Shown here piece after piece: positions 1 through 8,176 of a DNA stretch of 64,000 nt (position 1 is the stretch's first letter; each line of letters starts with the position of its first letter). The DNA is from Kitasatospora atroaurantiaca (GTDB lineage: Bacteria > Actinomycetota > Actinomycetes > Streptomycetales > Streptomycetaceae). The position numbers and the translations under genes were made by a program. The notes under the pieces were generated by a model. The model searched no databases. It saw only the letters and a program-made list of their open reading frames with translations, and had not been told where the DNA came from. The stretch spans positions 5,146,001 through 5,210,000 of the forward strand of contig NZ_VIVR01000001.1 of NCBI RefSeq assembly GCF_007828955.1, written 5' to 3'.

Positions 1-1164
1 GCTCGTCGCGGGCGGTGTCGAGGCCACGTGCGCAGCATTGGCAGGTGGTGCGGAGTTGGTCGAGTCAGGTGCGGACGTCCTTGGCGGTGAGCTTGGGACT
101 GGCCGGTCCCCGAGCAGGCCCGGCACTCCATAGGTACGCCGGTCTGTGCGGACGGGGCCATCCCGCGTCCCTGGCAGGGGCGGCAGAACAGTGCGCGGTC
201 CAGGGCGCCGGAGGCGCCGGCCGACTTGGTGGCGTACTTGGCCATCTAGGCGGCGACGGCCCGATCGGTGAGTTCGGCGTCGGCGCTGAAAGCGGCGATC
301 TCGCGGACGTCGACCTGTTCGCCCCAGGCCAGTTCGCGTTCCCCGACCGCGTCGGAGACGAGGGTGACGCGGACGCGGGCGGCGGCAGCCCCGGATGGCG
401 TCGCCGAGCAGTGTCACGATGGCGCAGGGCGGCGGGGCTGGGTGCTGCCGTCCGGGCCGTCGAGGCGGATGACGGCGTGGAAGTGGACCACGCCGCGTTT
501 CTGGTACTCGGCGACCTTGGCGAAGGAGACGCGCAGCACAGTGCGGGCCGCATTCTGTGTCATGCCGAGCCGGGCGGCGATCTCGCGGCGCAGGTAGATG
601 GTGAAGCGCGCCCACAGCGTGGAGGCGTGGGCATTGAACAGGACCGCGCCCGCGTAGTCGTTGGTCTTCGGGTTCAGGGGGTGCAGAGCAGGGCCTCCGC
701 GGGTTCGTGGAGCTTCCCGCAGCGGCACGGCCGGACGATTCCGCCCGCGTCGGTGGGGCGGTTGTGCGCCGGGCCGAAAGAGGGGGCGGTAAGGGAGGCG
801 AACAAGCGGGGATGGGTGCGGACGGTGTCCGGCACGTCCTTGCCGCCGGACAGACCCGCTCGAATCAACTGGAACGTGTCGGCGGCGTAGACGCGTGAGC
901 AGGTCGTGCAGCGCGAGGCGCGGCGGTTGCCGCAGGCCATAAGCAGGCTGTCCGTGGGTTCGGCAACGGTGCAGTAGGAGCGCAGAACCGCACCGGTTGC
1001 CGCGTCGATCGTGGCGCTCTAGCCGATGAGGCGTACGGGCTCGGTGCAGCCGTCGAGGCGGTCGATCTGCTGCTGTGCGCGGTCGAAGTCGGGCACGTTG
1101 ACCAGGCGGATCAGGTCCCGCACGGCAGGGCTAACCACGTGGCGAAGGTCCAGCTCTGCGGCCA
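1..1164 (-). pseudogene. Decayed RepSA-type replication initiator of an integrative element
   Basis: Read on the minus strand, successive segments match what I know of the pSAM2/RepSA replication initiator of actinomycete integrative elements. The N-terminal part contains ACGNRRASRC, then SRVYAADTFQLIRAGLSGGK and TAPSFGPAHNRP. A middle part contains DYAGAVLFNAHASTLWARF and IYLRREIAARLG. A later part contains GERELAWGEQVDVREIAAF and MAKYATKSAGASG. The frame is broken: TAG at 1021-1019, a frame change near 675-690, TGA at 416-414, TAG at 248-246, and another frame change near 70-130. The likely start is the ATG at about 1164. It cannot make a full protein. The 3' end may lie outside the window. 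The family call rests on remembered motifs; the breaks are seen directly. Confidence 0.8.
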
Positions 1165-1318
1165 TGATCCGGGGTCCCTTCTGTGGGGTGGGTGGTCCCG
1201 AGCAGCAACCAGCCAGGCTGGAAGGTGTGTTGATGCTGCTCGGGGCATGACGAACCAGGCCCGTCGGTGGGCGTGGGTTTAGCGAGGGGTGATTCGGCCG
1301 GCGGAGCGCGGGCTCAGG

Positions 1319-1432
1319 TCAGAGCTGAGCGAGCGCGGCGCTGGCCAGCGGCAGGGCGACGCCCATGCGGGTCTTGAGCTGGGCGGCGGTGATGGGCGCT
1401 CCGTGCTCGGCGTGGTGGTCGTCCGCGTTGCA
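1319..1432 (-). pseudogene. Short C-terminal remnant, possibly of a second element gene
   Basis: A minus-strand frame ending at TGA 1321-1319 reads HGAPITAAQLKTRMGVALPL and then ASAALAQL, which looks like the tail of a helix-turn-helix-like domain. It has no start and is cut off at the hairpin at 1433-1467. Its position just upstream of the broken initiator fits another fragment of the same integrative element. The family is not recognised, so this is a context inference. Confidence 0.3.
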
Positions 1433-1467
1433 CCGTGCCGCCCCCGGCCTCGCCGGGGGCGGCACGG
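1433..1467. repeat. Perfect 16-bp inverted repeat, 3-nt loop
   Basis: The arms CCGTGCCGCCCCCGGC and GCCGGGGGCGGCACGG are perfectly complementary around the loop CTC. The hairpin sits at the junction between the decayed element and the chromosomal TRIC-type gene. It could be a terminator or a boundary scar. There is no T-tract. The rest of 1165-1608 contains nothing else I can support. Confidence 0.6.
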
Positions 1468-1608
1468 CCGTCCACACGGCGATCCCCATCGGTGTCGGGC
1501 CGCTTCACGGGCGACTGCTAGGTGGAAGTCCTCGTCGGCCTTACGTTGCCGGTCGTTCGCACCGGTCGTTCTGCTGATGGTGTGTTACATCCTACGTAAT
1601 TCGGTCAT

Positions 1609-2295
1609 ATGACATTTCCCGTGGAGACTGTGCGGGTGACTTCGCAGCTCTTCCCGCCCCACGTACAGCAGGCCCTGGATCTGATCGGCATCTTCGTCTT
1701 TGCCCTCTCCGGGGGCCTGCTGGCCGTCCGCAAGAACATGGACATCTTCGGCATCGCCGTGCTTGCCGAGGCGACGGCGCTGGGCGGCGGGGTGATGCGT
1801 GACCTGGTGATCGGGGCCACGCCGGTGGTCGCGTTCACCAACCTCGGGTACTTCGTGACGCCGCTGGTGGCGGCCACGGTGGTGTTCTTCCTGCACCCCG
1901 AGGTGGAGCGGATCAACCGCAGCGTGCAGACCCTGGACGCGATGGGTCTCGGCCTGTTCTGTGTGACCGGCACGGTGAAGGCGCACGACTACGGTCTCGG
2001 TTCGGTGGCTGCGGTGGCGCTCGGCATGCTCACCGCGGCGGGCGGCGGCGTGATCCGCGACGTGCTGGCTCAGGAGATGCCGTCCCTGCTGCGCTGGGAC
2101 CGCGAGATCTACGCCGTGCCCGCGCTGGTCGGCTCATCGATGGTCGTCGTCCTGATCGCGGCCGGGCACCTCACCACCGCCACCGCCACCGCCTCCGCGC
2201 TGACCGCCTTCGTGCTGCGGGTGCTGGCGCTCAAGTACGGCTGGCGCGCACCTCGTGCTTGGCACCGCAACGGTTCTCGCACCAGCGAGGAGTAG
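1609..2295 (+). CDS. Trimeric intracellular cation (TRIC) channel family protein
   Basis: A 228-residue integral membrane protein of the TRIC/YadS (UPF0126) family, likely a cation channel in the cytoplasmic membrane. The two pseudo-repeated halves each carry the family glycine motif: GGGVMRD at residues 59-65 and GGGVIRD at 145-151, in a protein of about six to seven hydrophobic segments. The ATG at 1609 has no recognisable Shine-Dalgarno sequence, so the mRNA may be leaderless or the start may be elsewhere (for example GTG 1621). The last 65 bases overlap the convergent IclR gene. The basic 15-residue tail lies in that overlap. Confidence 0.88.
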   Translation: MTFPVETVRVTSQLFPPHVQQALDLIGIFVFALSGGLLAVRKNMDIFGIAVLAEATALGGGVMRDLVIGATPVVAFTNLGYFVTPLVAATVVFFLHPEVERINRSVQTLDAMGLGLFCVTGTVKAHDYGLGSVAAVALGMLTAAGGGVIRDVLAQEMPSLLRWDREIYAVPALVGSSMVVVLIAAGHLTTATATASALTAFVLRVLALKYGWRAPRAWHRNGSRTSEE

Positions 2296-3052
2296 GGGAG
2301 CCGCCGTACGCCAGCGAGATCGCCTCGACGGTGCAGAGCAGCTCGGGCAGCAGCCGGCTCAGCTCGGCGACCGGCGCGAGCTGCGCCGGTGCGGAGATCG
2401 AGCAGGCCGCGATGGCCTTGCCGTCGGTGCCCACGATCGGTGCGGCGATGCAGTTGACGGTCTCCTGGTACTCGGCCTCGTCCACCGCCCAGCCCTGGCG
2501 CTGGACCGCCGCCAGCTCGGCGCGGAACTCCTCGGCGGTGCGGATGCTGTGCCGGGTGCGGGCGGGGAAGTCCTGATCGGAGAGGAAAGCGGCCAGCTGA
2601 TCCTCCGGCAGGTCGGCCAGTAGGACCTTGCCGACGGCGGTCGCCACCGCCGGGACGCGCTTGCCGATCCGGCCGGCCGGGTCGGGCCAGGAGCCGGGGC
2701 GGTCCGGGTAGCGGTTCTCCACCTTGTCCAGGTAGAGCACCTCGCCGTCCTCCAGCACGGCCAGCTGCACGGTGTGCCCGTACCGCTCGTTCAGCGAGGC
2801 CAGGTACGGCGCGGCGACCTGCCGGACGTCGATGCCCTCCAATGCCTGCTGGGCCAGCGAGAAGAGTCGACCGCCGAGCCGGTAGCGGTGGTCGGACTGG
2901 CGGTGCACGAGGCCGTGTTCCTGAAGGGTCCGCAGCAGCCGGAGGGCGGTGGACTTGTGCACACCGATCCGGGCGGCGGCCTGCTCAAGGGAGGCGGGCC
3001 CCTCGCCGAGGGAGGCCAGAATCGTCAGCGCCCGGTCGACCGTCTGCGACAT
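2231..3052 (-). CDS. IclR-family transcriptional regulator
   Basis: A 273-residue DNA-binding regulator with an N-terminal winged helix-turn-helix (residues 1-65: 'SLEQAAARIGVHKSTALRLL') and a C-terminal IclR effector domain (about 80-250). I chose the ATG at 3052 (MSQTVDRAL) over one seven codons upstream because family members start with this helix. The 3' end overlaps the TRIC gene by 65 nt. It diverges from the cysteine desulfurase across 111 bp that hold a TTGCA-N5-TGCAA dyad, a plausible operator. The effector is unknown. Confidence 0.9.
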   Translation of the reverse strand: MSQTVDRALTILASLGEGPASLEQAAARIGVHKSTALRLLRTLQEHGLVHRQSDHRYRLGGRLFSLAQQALEGIDVRQVAAPYLASLNERYGHTVQLAVLEDGEVLYLDKVENRYPDRPGSWPDPAGRIGKRVPAVATAVGKVLLADLPEDQLAAFLSDQDFPARTRHSIRTAEEFRAELAAVQRQGWAVDEAEYQETVNCIAAPIVGTDGKAIAACSISAPAQLAPVAELSRLLPELLCTVEAISLAYGGSPTPRWCENRCGAKHEVRASRT

Positions 3053-3105
3053 CCCGTCCACCCCTCCCACCACACCCGGTAGTGAGCCAGGAGGCTAACG
3101 GCGCG

Positions 3106-3120
3106 TTGCACGGGCTGCAA
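3106..3120. promoter_or_regulatory. TTGCA-N5-TGCAA dyad between divergent genes
   Basis: A perfect 5-bp inverted repeat with a 5-bp spacer lies midway between the IclR gene and the cysteine desulfurase gene. Size and location fit an IclR-family operator, but binding is inferred only. Confidence 0.35.
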
Positions 3121-3163
3121 TGGCCAAATCGTGACCCTGGCGGCCCCTACACTTGGAGCCGCT

Positions 3164-4348
3164 ATGCCATATCTCGACCATGCGGCCACCACCCCGATGC
3201 TGCCCGAGGCGATCACCGCCATGAGTGCGCACCTCGGGGTGGTCGGCAACGCCTCCTCGCTGCACGCGGCCGGCCGCCGTGCCCGACGGGTGGTGGAGGA
3301 GTCGCGGGAGTCGCTGGCGCAGTCGCTGGGTGCCCGGCCGAGCGAGATCGTCCTCACCGGGGGCGGTACCGAGTCGGACAACCTGGCCGTCAAGGGCCTG
3401 TACTGGGCCCGGCGTGACGCCGATCCCGCCCGGCGGCGGGTGCTGTGCAGCCCGGTCGAGCACCACGCGGTGCTGGACGCGGTGCAGTGGCTCTCCGAGC
3501 ACGAGGGCGCGCTGGTCGAGTACCTGCCGGTCGACTCCTACGGCCGGGTCCACCCCGACGCGCTGCGGGCGGCCATCGAGCGTGACCCTTCGTCGGTCGC
3601 GCTGGTCACCGTGATGTGGGCCAACAACGAGGTCGGGACGATTCAGCCGATCATCGAACTCGCGGCGGTGGCCCGGGAGTTCGGAATTCCGATGCACGCC
3701 GACGCGGTGCAGGCGCTGGGCCAGGTCCCGGTCTCCTTCGCCGAATCTGGCCTGGACGCACTGACCGTCACCGGCCACAAGGTCGGCGGCCCGTACGGGG
3801 TCGGGGCACTGCTGCTGGCCCGCAACGCGACGCCCGTACCGCTGCTGCACGGCGGCGGCCAGGAGCGCGACGTACGCTCCGGCACGCTGGACGTGCCCGC
3901 GGCTGCCGGGTTCGCGGCCGCGGCGGCCATCGCGGTGGAGCGGCGGATCGAGCACGCGGCTGCGGTGGCGGCGCTGCGGGACGAGCTGATCGCGGACGTG
4001 CTCAAGGCTGTGCCGGACGCGGTGCTCAACGGCGACCCGACGGCCGGGGGGCGGCTGCCCGCCAACGCGCACTTCTCGTTCCCCGGGTGCGAGGGGGATG
4101 CGCTGCTGATGCTGCTGGACGCCCAGGGCATCGAGTGCTCGACCGGCTCCGCGTGCTCGGCCGGGGTCCCGCAGCCCAGCCACGTCCTGCTGGCGATGGG
4201 CGCCGACCCGCTGCTGGCCCGCGCCTCGCTCCGCTTCTCCCTGGGGCACACCTCGACCCGCGACGACATCGCCGCCCTGGCGGCGGCCATCGAGCCGGCG
4301 GTCCAGCGCGCGCGCAACGCGGGGCTGGCTGCGGCCGCCCGCCGCTGA
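3164..4348 (+). CDS. Cysteine desulfurase, NifS/IscS-like
   Basis: A 394-residue PLP enzyme that converts cysteine to alanine and leaves a persulfide for tRNA thiolation or Fe-S assembly. The N-terminus has the family HAATTP motif. H100/H101 (PVEHHAV), the PLP lysine K206 (TVTGHKVGGP) and the catalytic C331 in a short STGSACSAG loop are all present. The ATG at 3164 has GGAG five bases upstream; an extension 11 codons upstream is unlikely. It sits just before mnmA, whose product needs exactly this sulfur, so a sulfur-donor role for MnmA is likely although the genes are 275 bp apart. Confidence 0.93.
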   Translation: MPYLDHAATTPMLPEAITAMSAHLGVVGNASSLHAAGRRARRVVEESRESLAQSLGARPSEIVLTGGGTESDNLAVKGLYWARRDADPARRRVLCSPVEHHAVLDAVQWLSEHEGALVEYLPVDSYGRVHPDALRAAIERDPSSVALVTVMWANNEVGTIQPIIELAAVAREFGIPMHADAVQALGQVPVSFAESGLDALTVTGHKVGGPYGVGALLLARNATPVPLLHGGGQERDVRSGTLDVPAAAGFAAAAAIAVERRIEHAAAVAALRDELIADVLKAVPDAVLNGDPTAGGRLPANAHFSFPGCEGDALLMLLDAQGIECSTGSACSAGVPQPSHVLLAMGADPLLARASLRFSLGHTSTRDDIAALAAAIEPAVQRARNAGLAAAARR

Positions 4349-4389
4349 ACGCTTGCCGCTGAGGCCTTCTCGCTGAGGGCAACCGGCCA

Positions 4390-4480
4390 ACCACCAGGGG
4401 CGCGGGGAACTGCGCGAGGCGGAAGGGTGCGGCGCCGAGCCTTCCGCTTTCGCGCAGTTCCCCGCGCCCCTTGGGTGGTG
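4390..4480. repeat. Inverted repeat family A, copy 1 (after cysteine desulfurase)
   Basis: Left arm GGGGCGCGGGGAACTGCGC and its complement CGCAGTTCCCCGCGCCCC surround a GGAAGG...CCTTCC core. It lies 42 nt past the desulfurase stop. Six further copies are at 5775, 12402, 41449, 43481, 58678 and 63015, all just 3' of plus-strand genes, which suggests termination or mRNA 3'-end protection. No T-tract. Confidence 0.75.
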
Positions 4481-4564
4481 CGTGGCTGAGGGGGTGCACA
4501 AGTTCGGCCGGGCTGCCTTCCGCTTTCGCGCAGTTCCTCGCGCCCCTTGGGTGGTGCGTGGCTG
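4440..4564. repeat. Tandem duplication of the repeat's right arm
   Basis: The segment that begins CCTTCCGCTTTCGCGCAGTT at 4440 recurs at 4516 (period 76), each time followed by CGCGCCCCTTGGGTGGTGCG. The second copy has one change in the core (TTCCTCG instead of TTCCCCG). Only one left arm exists. Confidence 0.75.
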
Positions 4565-4623
4565 GGCGTGTGCTCGAACGTCGGCCACGGGTGGCTGAGG
4601 GATTGCGTACGCTTGGCCGCATC

Positions 4624-5763
4624 ATGAGTGATTTCCCTGGTGCCCCGACCGCTGCAAGGAACGGCCGTCTGCGTGTGCTGGCCGCGATGTCCGGCGGGGT
4701 GGACTCCGCCGTCGCCGCCGCCCGCGCCGCCGAAGCCGGCCACGAGGTGACCGGCGTGCACCTGGCGCTGTCCTCGAACCCGCAGTCGTTCCGGACGGGC
4801 GCCCGCGGCTGCTGCACCATCGAGGACTCCCGCGACGCCCGCCGAGCCGCCGACGTGATCGGCATCCCCTTCTACATCTGGGACCTGGCCGAGCGCTTCC
4901 GCGAGGACGTGATCGACGACTTCGTCGCCGAGTACGCGGCCGGCCGCACCCCCAACCCGTGCCTGCGCTGCAACGAGAAGATCAAGTTCGCCGCTCTCCT
5001 CGACAAGGCCGTGGCCCTCGGCTTCGATGCCGTCTGCACCGGCCACTACGCCCGGATCGTCGACCTCCCCACCGGCGAGCGGCAGCTGCACCGCGCCGTC
5101 GACATGGCCAAGGACCAGTCGTACGTCCTCGGTGTACTCGATGCCGACCAGCTCGCCCACTCGCTCTTCCCGCTCGGCGACACCACCAAGGACGTGATCC
5201 GCGAGGAGGCCGAGCAGCGCGGCCTGGCCGTCGCCAAGAAGCCCGACAGCCACGACATCTGCTTCATCGCGGACGGCGACACCCAGGGCTTCCTGGCCAA
5301 GCACCTCGGCACCGCCACCGGCGACATCGTCGACACCGACGGCACAAAGCTGGGCGAGCACGAGGGCGCGTACGGCTTCACCATCGGCCAGCGCAAGGGT
5401 CTGCGGATCGGCCGCCCGGCCGCCGACGGCAAGCCGCGCTACGTGCTCGACATCTCGCCGGTGAACAACACCGTCACCGTCGGCCCGGCCGAGGGCCTGG
5501 ACGTGCTGGCGCTGACCGCGATCAAGCCGCGCTGGTGCGGCGACGAGCCGCCCACCGGTGAGGCCGAGTACACCGCGCAGCTGCGCGCCCACGGCGACGA
5601 GGTCCCCGTGACGGCGGAGGTGGTCGACGGCGAGCTGCGGGTCCGGCTGGCGTCCCTGGCCCGGGGCATCGCACCCGGCCAGGCCGTGGTGCTCTACGAC
5701 GGCACCCGCGTGGTCGGCTCGGCCACGATCGCCACCACCGAGCGCCGCACAGTGACCGCTTAG
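4624..5763 (+). CDS. mnmA: tRNA-specific 2-thiouridylase MnmA
   Basis: A 379-residue enzyme that thiolates U34 of tRNAs for Lys, Glu and Gln, using ATP to activate the base and a persulfide sulfur. The PP-loop SGGVDS is at residues 23-28. The catalytic cysteine pair is C113 (NPCLRCNEK) and C213 (SHDICFIADGD), followed by the middle and C-terminal beta-barrel domains. The ATG at 4624 begins the MSDFPG leader; the open frame runs further upstream, but only through the repeat region. It follows the cysteine desulfurase and is closed by an inverted repeat. Confidence 0.95.
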   Translation: MSDFPGAPTAARNGRLRVLAAMSGGVDSAVAAARAAEAGHEVTGVHLALSSNPQSFRTGARGCCTIEDSRDARRAADVIGIPFYIWDLAERFREDVIDDFVAEYAAGRTPNPCLRCNEKIKFAALLDKAVALGFDAVCTGHYARIVDLPTGERQLHRAVDMAKDQSYVLGVLDADQLAHSLFPLGDTTKDVIREEAEQRGLAVAKKPDSHDICFIADGDTQGFLAKHLGTATGDIVDTDGTKLGEHEGAYGFTIGQRKGLRIGRPAADGKPRYVLDISPVNNTVTVGPAEGLDVLALTAIKPRWCGDEPPTGEAEYTAQLRAHGDEVPVTAEVVDGELRVRLASLARGIAPGQAVVLYDGTRVVGSATIATTERRTVTA

Positions 5764-5774
5764 GACGAGCCTTC

Positions 5775-5846
5775 GGGGGCGCGGGGAACTGCGCGACCAG
5801 GGTGCTACGGACGTGCATGGCTGGTCGCGCAGTTCCCCGCGCCCCT
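5775..5846. repeat. Inverted repeat family A, copy 2 (after mnmA)
   Basis: Arms GGGGCGCGGGGAACTGCGC and complement, 12 nt past the mnmA stop. The core reads GTGCTACGGACGTGCATGG, a variant of the core seen at 12402. Probable terminator. Confidence 0.75.
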
Positions 5847-5917
5847 GGGTTACCCCGTTGCCTCACCTGAAATGGCGGTGAGTGTGCGCAGCCGTCCGTG
5901 GTAGACCTGAGGCCATC

Positions 5918-6445
5918 ATGAATATCACCGTCTTCTGCTCCGCGTACTCGCTCGACGAGCGCTACACCACCCCCGCCGCCGAGTTCGCCCGCCTGCTCGG
6001 CGAGGGCGGCCACACCCTGGTCTGGGGTGGCTCGCACGCCGGTCTGATGGGCCTGCTCGCCGACGGCGTCAAGGAGGCCGGCGGCCGGCTGGTCGGGATC
6101 TCGGTCGACCTGCTCGCGCACAAGTCGTACGAGGGCGCCGACGAGCTGGTGATGACGCGTGATCTCGCCGAGCGCAAGGGCCAGTTGCTGGCCCGCGCGG
6201 ACGCCGTGGTGGTGCTGGTCGGCGGCCTCGGGACGCTGGACGAGGTGACCGAGGTGCTGGAGCTCAAGAAGCACGCCCTGCACGACAAGCCGGTCGTGGT
6301 CCTCGACACCGAGGGCTTCTACAGCGGCCTGCGCACCCAGCTGCAGCGGATGGACGCCGAGGGCTTCCTGCCCCGGCCCCTCGCCGAGCTGATCACCTTC
6401 GCCGCCACCCCGGCCGAGGCCCTCGACCACCTCAAGGAGAACTGA
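5918..6445 (+). CDS. LOG-family (TIGR00730) Rossmann-fold protein
   Basis: A 175-residue protein of the lysine-decarboxylase-like / LOG family. Some members are cytokinin riboside 5'-monophosphate phosphoribohydrolases; others act on AMP-like nucleotides. The family signature appears as VGGLGTLDE at residues 101-109, with valine where the usual motif has proline (PGGxGT), so activity should not be assumed. The start MNITVF at 5918 fits the family N-terminus. The stop overlaps the next start by one base (TGATG), so it is translationally coupled to the SDR gene. Confidence 0.85.
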   Translation: MNITVFCSAYSLDERYTTPAAEFARLLGEGGHTLVWGGSHAGLMGLLADGVKEAGGRLVGISVDLLAHKSYEGADELVMTRDLAERKGQLLARADAVVVLVGGLGTLDEVTEVLELKKHALHDKPVVVLDTEGFYSGLRTQLQRMDAEGFLPRPLAELITFAATPAEALDHLKEN

Positions 6446-7134
6446 TGGGCGCCCACCTGGTCACCGGAGCCGGTTCCGGCATCGGCGCCGTCGTCGCCGA
6501 GCGGCTGGCCGAGCGCGGCGAGGACCTCTGGCTGCTGGCCAGGGACGCCAGACGCGGCGCCGAGCTGCGCGAGCGCTTCCCCTCCGCCCGCACGCTGGTC
6601 GGCGATCTCGCCGACCCGGCGAAGCTGTCCTGGGCCTTCGGCCACCAGCAGCTCCCGGTGGAGCTCGACTCCGTGCTGCACATCGCCGGAGTGGTCCAGC
6701 TCGGCGAGATCGGCGAGCTCCCGGTGAAGGCCTGGCAGGAGCAGCTGAACGTCAACCTGGTCGCCCCGGCCGAGCTCACCCGCCTCCTGCTGCCCTCGCT
6801 GCGTCTCGCCCGCGGCCACGTGATCTTCGTCAACTCCGGCGCAGGCCTGAACGCGCACGCCACCTGGGGTGCGTACGCGGCGAGCAAGTTCGGCCTGCGC
6901 GCACTCGCCGACTCGCTGCGCCAGGAGGAGCACGGCCACGGCATCCGGGTCACCACGGTCTACCCGGGCCGGACCGCCACCGCGATGCAGGTGAAGGTGC
7001 ACCAGCAGGAGGGCAAGGAGTACGACCCGGGCCGCTGGATCGCCCCGGAGTCCGTGGCCACCGCCCTGCTCACCGCCCTCGACCTGCCGCGTGACGCGGA
7101 GATCACGGAGATCACCGTCCGCCCGGGGCACTAG
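6445..7134 (+). CDS. Short-chain dehydrogenase/reductase (SDR)
   Basis: A 229-residue classical SDR with cofactor motif TGAGSGIG (residues 7-14), catalytic S131 (NSGAG), Y144 and K148 (YAASK). R30-type residues after beta-2 (LLARD) hint at NADP preference. The substrate cannot be told from sequence. It overlaps the LOG gene by one base and is followed 10 nt later by the methionine-synthase-like gene, so these three form one probable operon. Confidence 0.9.
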   Translation: MGAHLVTGAGSGIGAVVAERLAERGEDLWLLARDARRGAELRERFPSARTLVGDLADPAKLSWAFGHQQLPVELDSVLHIAGVVQLGEIGELPVKAWQEQLNVNLVAPAELTRLLLPSLRLARGHVIFVNSGAGLNAHATWGAYAASKFGLRALADSLRQEEHGHGIRVTTVYPGRTATAMQVKVHQQEGKEYDPGRWIAPESVATALLTALDLPRDAEITEITVRPGH

Positions 7135-7144
7135 TCTCGACCCT

Positions 7145-8173
7145 GTGAGCACTGAGCACCCCTTCCCCGAGCTGGTCGGGGCCGCGACCGGCGTCGGTTC
7201 GCTGCCCGGCACCGACGCCCGTGAAGCCGCGAAGACCGTCGTCGGGTCGTTCGAACAGCTGCCGCACCTGCCCGAGCTGCCCGCGCGCGGGCCCGGCGCC
7301 GACATGATCGGGCGCGGGGCCGGGCTGCTGACCGAGCTGTTCGTCGAGGTCTGGCCGAGCGGCTGGCGGTTCGCCGACCGGGCGGGCCGGGACACCCGGC
7401 GGGCGCACTCCTGGCTCGGCGCGGACCTGGACGCACTCGAGGAGTTCACCCAGGGGTACCAGGGCGCGCTCAAGGTCCAGGCCGTCGGGCCGTGGACACT
7501 GGCGGCGTCGATCGAGCTCAAGTACGGCGAGAAGGCGCTCTCCGACCCGGGCGCCTGCCGGGACATCGCCGGCTCACTCACCGAGGGCCTGCGCCGGCAC
7601 CTGGCCGACGTCCGCAAGCGCATCCCGGGCGCGCAGCTGGTGGTCCAGCTCGACGAGCCCTCGCTGCCGGCCGTGCTCAGCGGCGCGGTGAAGACCGCCA
7701 GCGGCTTCCAGCGGCTGCGCGCGGTGGACCGCCAGGTCGCCGAGGAGGTGCTGCGCGGCGTCGTGCTGAGCCTCGATGCGCCGGTCGTGGTGCACTGCTG
7801 CGCACCCGAGGTGCCGATCCCGTTGCTGCGCCGGGCCGGGGTGGCCGGGGTCTCGCTCGACTTCTCGCTGCTGACGGAGAGTGCCGACGACGACCTCGGC
7901 GAGGCGGTCGAGGGCGGCACGGTGATCCTCGCCGGTGTGGTGCCCTCCACGGACAAGCCAGGAAGCAAATCGGGCTCAGTGTCGGACCCGGCCGGTAGTG
8001 TCCAGGGTGTCAGGACGTTGTGGCGCAGGCTCGGGCTCGGACCGGAGCTGCTGGGCCGCCGCGTGCTGGTGACGCCGACCTGCGGTCTGGCCGGGGCGAG
8101 CCCCGCGTACGCGCGCAAGGCGATGTCACTCAGCGTGCAGGCGGCGCGGAGTCTGGTGGACAACCCGGAGTAG
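7145..8173 (+). CDS. Cobalamin-independent methionine synthase-like protein (MetE C-terminal half only)
   Basis: A 342-residue protein with the UROD/MetE-like barrel. It lacks the N-terminal half of true MetE. The probable zinc ligands are present: H217 and C219 (VVVHCCAPE) and C313 (TPTCGLAG); the LDEPSL motif at 169-174 is also typical. Streptomyces genomes annotate such proteins as methionine synthase, but the actual methyl donor and acceptor are uncertain because the folate-binding half is absent. GTG start at 7145; the stop is 3 nt before ligA, so the two are co-transcribed. Confidence 0.82.
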   Translation: MSTEHPFPELVGAATGVGSLPGTDAREAAKTVVGSFEQLPHLPELPARGPGADMIGRGAGLLTELFVEVWPSGWRFADRAGRDTRRAHSWLGADLDALEEFTQGYQGALKVQAVGPWTLAASIELKYGEKALSDPGACRDIAGSLTEGLRRHLADVRKRIPGAQLVVQLDEPSLPAVLSGAVKTASGFQRLRAVDRQVAEEVLRGVVLSLDAPVVVHCCAPEVPIPLLRRAGVAGVSLDFSLLTESADDDLGEAVEGGTVILAGVVPSTDKPGSKSGSVSDPAGSVQGVRTLWRRLGLGPELLGRRVLVTPTCGLAGASPAYARKAMSLSVQAARSLVDNPE

Positions 8174-8176
8174 GAC

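Noticed and set aside
15..890. A 291-codon plus-strand frame at the left edge
   Set aside because: It lies opposite the recognisable RepSA segments and has no motif of its own.
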